A DNA stretch of 64,000 nt from Clostridia bacterium (lineage in GTDB: Bacteria; Bacillota; Clostridia; Oscillospirales; Acutalibacteraceae), in contig JAKSQM010000007.1 in NCBI GenBank assembly GCA_024404115.1, positions 1-64,000 of the forward strand, in the 5' to 3' direction. Shown piece by piece: positions 60,589 to 64,000 of this stretch. Numbering within the stretch: position 1 is the first letter of the stretch; the number at the start of each line of letters is the position of its first letter. The notes beneath the pieces are model-generated. The model worked only from the letters and a program-made list of their open reading frames with translations, searched no databases and was not told the DNA's origin. Made by a program: the position numbers and the translations under genes.

Positions 60589-62931
60589 GTGGGAATTTCT
60601 CTTGATGAAACTTCCAAGGCTGACAAAGCATATGTAAAACTTCGTGAAACTCTTGAAAAGAGTATGAATAAAGAAGAACTTGAAGAAATCGACAGTGCCT
60701 ATGAATGGGCAAGAGCAGCCCATAGCGGTCAGCTTCGTTACTCAGGTCAGCCATATATAATTCATCCCATAGCCGTTGCGCAGATTCTTGCTGATTACGG
60801 CATGGATAAAGGCTCAATTATTGCGGCACTTCTTCACGATATTGTTGAAGATACTGACGCAACACTTGACGATGTTAAAAAGAAATACGGTCAGGAAATA
60901 GCATCTATTGTTGACGGACTTACAAAGCTCACAAAGGCGGCAAAAAATCCTGTAAAAGAAAAAGCAGAATCAAAACAGCAGGCACAACAGACTCAAAATG
61001 AAGAAATACCACAGGAAAAAGAAGAGCCATCACTTTTAGCTGAAATCAAGCCTATAGATTTCTTTAATGCAAAAGAGGTTCAGCAGGCAGAAAATGTTAG
61101 AAAAATGCTTCTTGCTATGTCTCAGGATATTCGAGTTATTATTATCAAGCTTGCAGACAGAATTCACAATATGCGCACTTTAAGCTTTATGCGCCCGCCA
61201 AAACGCAGAGAAAAAGCACTTGAAACTCTTGAAATTTTTGCACCGATTGCACACCGCCTTGGTATCAGAACAATGAAAGAGGAACTTGAAGATCTTTCAA
61301 TCAGTTACCTTGACCCAATTGGCTACAATGATATTCAGGTTAAGCTTGCAAAACAGCAAAAAGAAAGAACAGCATATCTTGAAAGAATCAAGCAAGAAAT
61401 TGACGAAAAAATCAAAGATATTGTGCCCGAATACACAATCTCAGGCAGAATAAAATCTGTTCACGGAATATACCGCAAAATGTATATTCAGAATAAGAGC
61501 TTTGATGAAATTTATGATATTTACGCTGTCAGAATAATTGTAAATACTGTTACAGAATGTTATCAGTGCTTCGGTATGATTCACGAAATGTATTCTCCAA
61601 TTCCCAACAGAATTAAAGACTACATTGCAATGAAAAAACCAAACAACTATCAGTCATTGCACACAACAGTTATCGGCAAAGACGGCATACCTTTTGAGGT
61701 GCAGATAAGAACAAAAGAAATGCATCAGACAGCTGAATACGGTATTGCCGCTCACTGGAAATACAAAGCAGGCATTACAAAAGGCAAACAGCAGTCTTTA
61801 GATGATAAACTTGCGTGGATAAGACAGCTCCTTGAAGAGCAGAACGAAACAGGCAACCCAGAGGATATTGTCCGCACAATCAAAGATGATTTTATCCCCG
61901 AAGAGGTGTTTGTTTTCACTCCCAAGGGTGATGTTGTCAATCTGCCTGTAGGCTCAACAATTGTTGATTTTGCTTACGGTATCCATTCCGCTGTCGGTCA
62001 TAAAATGATGGCGGCAAAGGTTGACGGCAGAATTGTTCCGCTTGACCATCAGGTTAAAACTGGCGAGATTATTGAAATTATCACATCAAGTCAGCCTGGC
62101 AAAGGTCCCAGCAGAGATTGGCTCAATATTGCACGCACAAGCTCCGCAAGAGCAAAAATCCGTGCATGGTATAAGAAAGAAAAACGAGATGAAAATATCA
62201 TCGAGGGCAAGCTGATTGTTGAAAGAGAATTTCGCAAAGCAAAAATTCGCCTTACTGATGAGCAGAAAGATAAATTTATTCTTTCAATTGCCGCAAAGCA
62301 AAGGCTCTCTTCACTTGATGATTTTTATGCAGCACTTGGCTATGGCGGAATTTCACTTTCAAAGCTGCTGCCAAATATTAAAGATGAATACAATAAGCTT
62401 ATAAAAGCAATTGAGCAGCAGGAAAATCCCGAAAGCGTAACAGTAGCATCTGTTCCAACTAAAAAAATCAAGAGCGACGGTGTTATTATTGAGGGTATCG
62501 AAAACTGTCTTGTTAAGTATTCACGATGCTGTAATCCCTTGCCTGGTGATGAAATTATCGGCTATATTACAAGGGGATACGGTGTTTCAATTCATAACAG
62601 AAATTGCCCCAATGTTCCTGCTGTTATTGAAAATTCACCTGAGCCGGAGCGTTGGATTAAAGCGAGCTGGGACAGCGAAAAAGTCAGCTCAACATTCAAG
62701 TCAAATCTTACTGTTATGTGCATTAACAGAAGAGCAATGCTTCTTGACATCACAACTCAGCTTGATATGATGAGGGTTGATTTAATTTCACTTAATGCAA
62801 ACAATACAAAAGACGGCAATGCCATTTTCCATATGGTTGTTTCAGTTGAGGGCATTGCACATCTTAATAAGGTTATAGAAAAGCTTAGAAAAATTAACGG
62901 TGTGTTTGATGTTTCAAGATCAAATATCTGA
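60589..62931 (+). CDS. relA: (p)ppGpp synthetase/hydrolase, RelA/SpoT family
   Basis: A 780-residue bifunctional stringent-response enzyme. The hydrolase HD domain has YIIHPIAVAQIL and LLHDIVEDTD (H83, D84); the synthetase domain has DIYAVRIIV, YQCFGMIHEMYSPIPNRIKDYIA and YQSLHTTVIG; then TGS (VFVFTPKGDVVNLP), a zinc-finger region (CLVKYSRCCNPLPGDEIIGY) and a C-terminal ACT domain. A low-complexity insert of about 45 residues (117-160, rich in Gln/Glu/Lys) lies inside the HD domain before QQAENVRKML. The start is GTG at 60589 with AGAGGTG before it. It overlaps or abuts recJ and is followed by dtd. Confidence 0.96.
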   Translation: MGISLDETSKADKAYVKLRETLEKSMNKEELEEIDSAYEWARAAHSGQLRYSGQPYIIHPIAVAQILADYGMDKGSIIAALLHDIVEDTDATLDDVKKKYGQEIASIVDGLTKLTKAAKNPVKEKAESKQQAQQTQNEEIPQEKEEPSLLAEIKPIDFFNAKEVQQAENVRKMLLAMSQDIRVIIIKLADRIHNMRTLSFMRPPKRREKALETLEIFAPIAHRLGIRTMKEELEDLSISYLDPIGYNDIQVKLAKQQKERTAYLERIKQEIDEKIKDIVPEYTISGRIKSVHGIYRKMYIQNKSFDEIYDIYAVRIIVNTVTECYQCFGMIHEMYSPIPNRIKDYIAMKKPNNYQSLHTTVIGKDGIPFEVQIRTKEMHQTAEYGIAAHWKYKAGITKGKQQSLDDKLAWIRQLLEEQNETGNPEDIVRTIKDDFIPEEVFVFTPKGDVVNLPVGSTIVDFAYGIHSAVGHKMMAAKVDGRIVPLDHQVKTGEIIEIITSSQPGKGPSRDWLNIARTSSARAKIRAWYKKEKRDENIIEGKLIVEREFRKAKIRLTDEQKDKFILSIAAKQRLSSLDDFYAALGYGGISLSKLLPNIKDEYNKLIKAIEQQENPESVTVASVPTKKIKSDGVIIEGIENCLVKYSRCCNPLPGDEIIGYITRGYGVSIHNRNCPNVPAVIENSPEPERWIKASWDSEKVSSTFKSNLTVMCINRRAMLLDITTQLDMMRVDLISLNANNTKDGNAIFHMVVSVEGIAHLNKVIEKLRKINGVFDVSRSNI

Positions 62932-62948
62932 CGAAAAGAGGAATAAAA

Positions 62949-63407
62949 ATGAGAGCAGTTGTTCAAAGAGTTACATCTTCAAAAGTGAGTGTTGACGGTA
63001 AAGTTATCGGCGAGGTTTCAAAGGGCTTCAATGTGCTTTTGGGTGTGCAGGATGATGACACAAAGTTTGATGCAGAAATCCTTGCTGCCAAAATTGCAAA
63101 GCTTCGCATTTTTGAAGATGATGAAGGCAAAATGAATCTGTCTATTCTTGATATAGACGGCGAAATTCTTGTAATTTCGCAGTTCACTCTCTGCGCTGAT
63201 TTAAAAAAGGGCAACAGACCGTCATTTGTTTTTGCCGCAAGACCCGAAAAAGCTGTTCCTCTTTATGAATATTTTATGTCCTTGCTTAAAGAAAACGGTG
63301 TGAGAAAAATTGAGCACGGTCAGTTTGGTGCAGATATGGCTGTTGAAATCAACAATGACGGACCTGTTACAATAGTTATGGATACAACTATCTGGAGGAA
63401 AAACTGA
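62949..63407 (+). CDS. dtd: D-aminoacyl-tRNA deacylase
   Basis: A 152-residue DTD that removes D-amino acids (and glycine from tRNA-Ala) from tRNA. MRAVVQRVTSSKVSVDG and the active-site pair SQFTL and NDGPVT are intact; in DTD the cross-subunit Gly-Pro sits in NxGPVT. Length standard. It follows relA after 17 bases, the usual relA-dtd order in Firmicutes, and its stop overlaps the next ATG by one base. Confidence 0.97.
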   Translation: MRAVVQRVTSSKVSVDGKVIGEVSKGFNVLLGVQDDDTKFDAEILAAKIAKLRIFEDDEGKMNLSILDIDGEILVISQFTLCADLKKGNRPSFVFAARPEKAVPLYEYFMSLLKENGVRKIEHGQFGADMAVEINNDGPVTIVMDTTIWRKN

Positions 63408-64000
63408 TGAAAATTGAGTCCGCACAGGTTGGTCTGTTAGGCACAAATTTTTATGTTATAACAGATGAAAAAACAGGTGTCAGTGCCGCTGTTGACCCTG
63501 GTAGTGATTATTCAGAAATTGGAAGCCTTGTTAAAGATAAAAATATAAAATATATACTTCTTACCCATGGTCATTTTGACCACATCTTTGGCGTTGCAGA
63601 GCTTAAAAAGCAAACAGGTGCACAGATTGTTATTGGCGAACTTGATGCAGAAAATCTCTATAACGCAGAGAGAAACAGTGCAGGTATGAGGCTGCCGTTT
63701 AAGGTTGAGCCAACCGAGGCGGATGTTATTGTGAAAGAGGGCGATGAGCTTTCTGTTGGCAATATTAAAATAAATGTTATTGAAACTCCAGGTCATACAG
63801 AGGGAAGCGTTTGCTATATTCTGCCAGAAGAAAAAGTTATCTTCAGCGGAGATACACTTTTTTATCATTCAATCGGAAGAACAGATTTTTCCACAAGTGT
63901 ACCTGAGAAAATGAACGCATCTCTTAAAAAGCTGGCATCACTTGACGGAAACTTTGAGGTTTTCACTGGCCACGGAGATTCAACAGATTTAGACGAAGAA
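63407..64000 (+). CDS. Glyoxalase-II-like MBL-fold hydrolase, 3' end beyond the window
   Basis: At least 198 residues; the frame is open to the window edge. Metallo-beta-lactamase-fold hydrolase: THGHFDH (full HxHxDH), TPGHTEGS and FSGDTLF as later metal ligands, GHGDST near the edge. The family includes glyoxalase II and YcbL-type enzymes of about 205-210 residues, so only the last few codons should be missing. Often found after dtd in clostridia. GGAGG precedes the ATG, which overlaps the dtd stop. Confidence 0.9.
   Translation, partial: MKIESAQVGLLGTNFYVITDEKTGVSAAVDPGSDYSEIGSLVKDKNIKYILLTHGHFDHIFGVAELKKQTGAQIVIGELDAENLYNAERNSAGMRLPFKVEPTEADVIVKEGDELSVGNIKINVIETPGHTEGSVCYILPEEKVIFSGDTLFYHSIGRTDFSTSVPEKMNASLKKLASLDGNFEVFTGHGDSTDLDEE

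Noticed and set aside
1..64000. Mobile elements, integrases, prophage genes, attachment sites
   Set aside because: No transposase, integrase or phage structural gene was found, and no flanking direct repeats were seen around the TIR-RCC1 gene or other accessory genes.

Overview
This window is a chromosomal segment from an AT-rich, low-GC Gram-positive anaerobe. It is most likely a spore-forming member of the Clostridia, of the Oscillospiraceae/Ruminococcaceae gut type. The evidence is a SpoIIID sporulation regulator behind a sigma-E-like promoter, the CdaA/CdaR c-di-AMP pair, RNase M5, RecD2, NrdR, a T-box leader on alaS, a clostridial-type ThyA, and strong AGGAGG-type ribosome sites. Many promoters are near-consensus TTGACA-N17-TATAAT. 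I saw no insertion sequence, integrase, prophage gene or CRISPR array.

Layout. 1-5.9 kb: the end of a tRNA-Gly, a leftward sdaA-GH16 glucanase-acetyltransferase operon, and a self-contained rightward gene for a large zinc ribbon/TIR/helical-repeat/RCC1-repeat protein. 6-7 kb: leftward rplM-rpsI. 7-19.4 kb: a rightward housekeeping run (cyclophilin, YgiQ-type radical SAM protein, ComEC-like metallo-beta-lactamase protein, SanA-like protein, T-box/alaS, HIT protein, phosphoribosyltransferase, comEC, holA, rnmV, ispF). 19.5-27 kb: cdaA-cdaR, spoIIID-asnB, deoC-cdd, yajC and an amino-acid permease. 27-32.7 kb: a five-gene cassette of three calcineurin-like phosphoesterases, an SGNH hydrolase and a GNAT acetyltransferase. 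32.8-36 kb: GH127 and GH29-like glycosidases facing each other across a shared terminator. 36.1-41.8 kb: a leftward set (membrane protein, acyl-CoA ligase-like protein, aminotransferase, alpha/beta hydrolase, nrdR, TIM-barrel isomerase).

41.9-50.6 kb: thyA-folA-azlC-azlD, a zinc-ribbon protein, the RNase P RNA gene, a small membrane protein, recD2, comF, an mreB-like gene and a fourth phosphoesterase. 50.6-52.4 kb: two leftward esterases. 52.5-55.6 kb: a Crp/Fnr regulator with a perfect 20-bp palindrome at its own promoter, followed by a three-gene SsuABC/TauABC-like importer. 55.6-57.8 kb: a polytopic membrane protein and a ThuA-like protein. 57.9-58.4 kb: a small cassette with an 18-codon ORF and a 67-residue protein. 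58.5-64 kb: recJ, relA/spoT, dtd and the start of a glyoxalase-II-like hydrolase.

How it fits together. The core genes cover translation, replication and repair, nucleotide metabolism and second messengers (c-di-AMP, ppGpp). The accessory genes point to glycan and ester breakdown in a gut setting. The least ordinary items are the TIR-RCC1 gene, the phosphoesterase cassette, the Crp/Fnr-importer unit, the GH29-like protein lacking the usual nucleophile, and the 57.9-58.4 kb small-protein cassette. All function calls come from reading motifs by eye; no database search was run.
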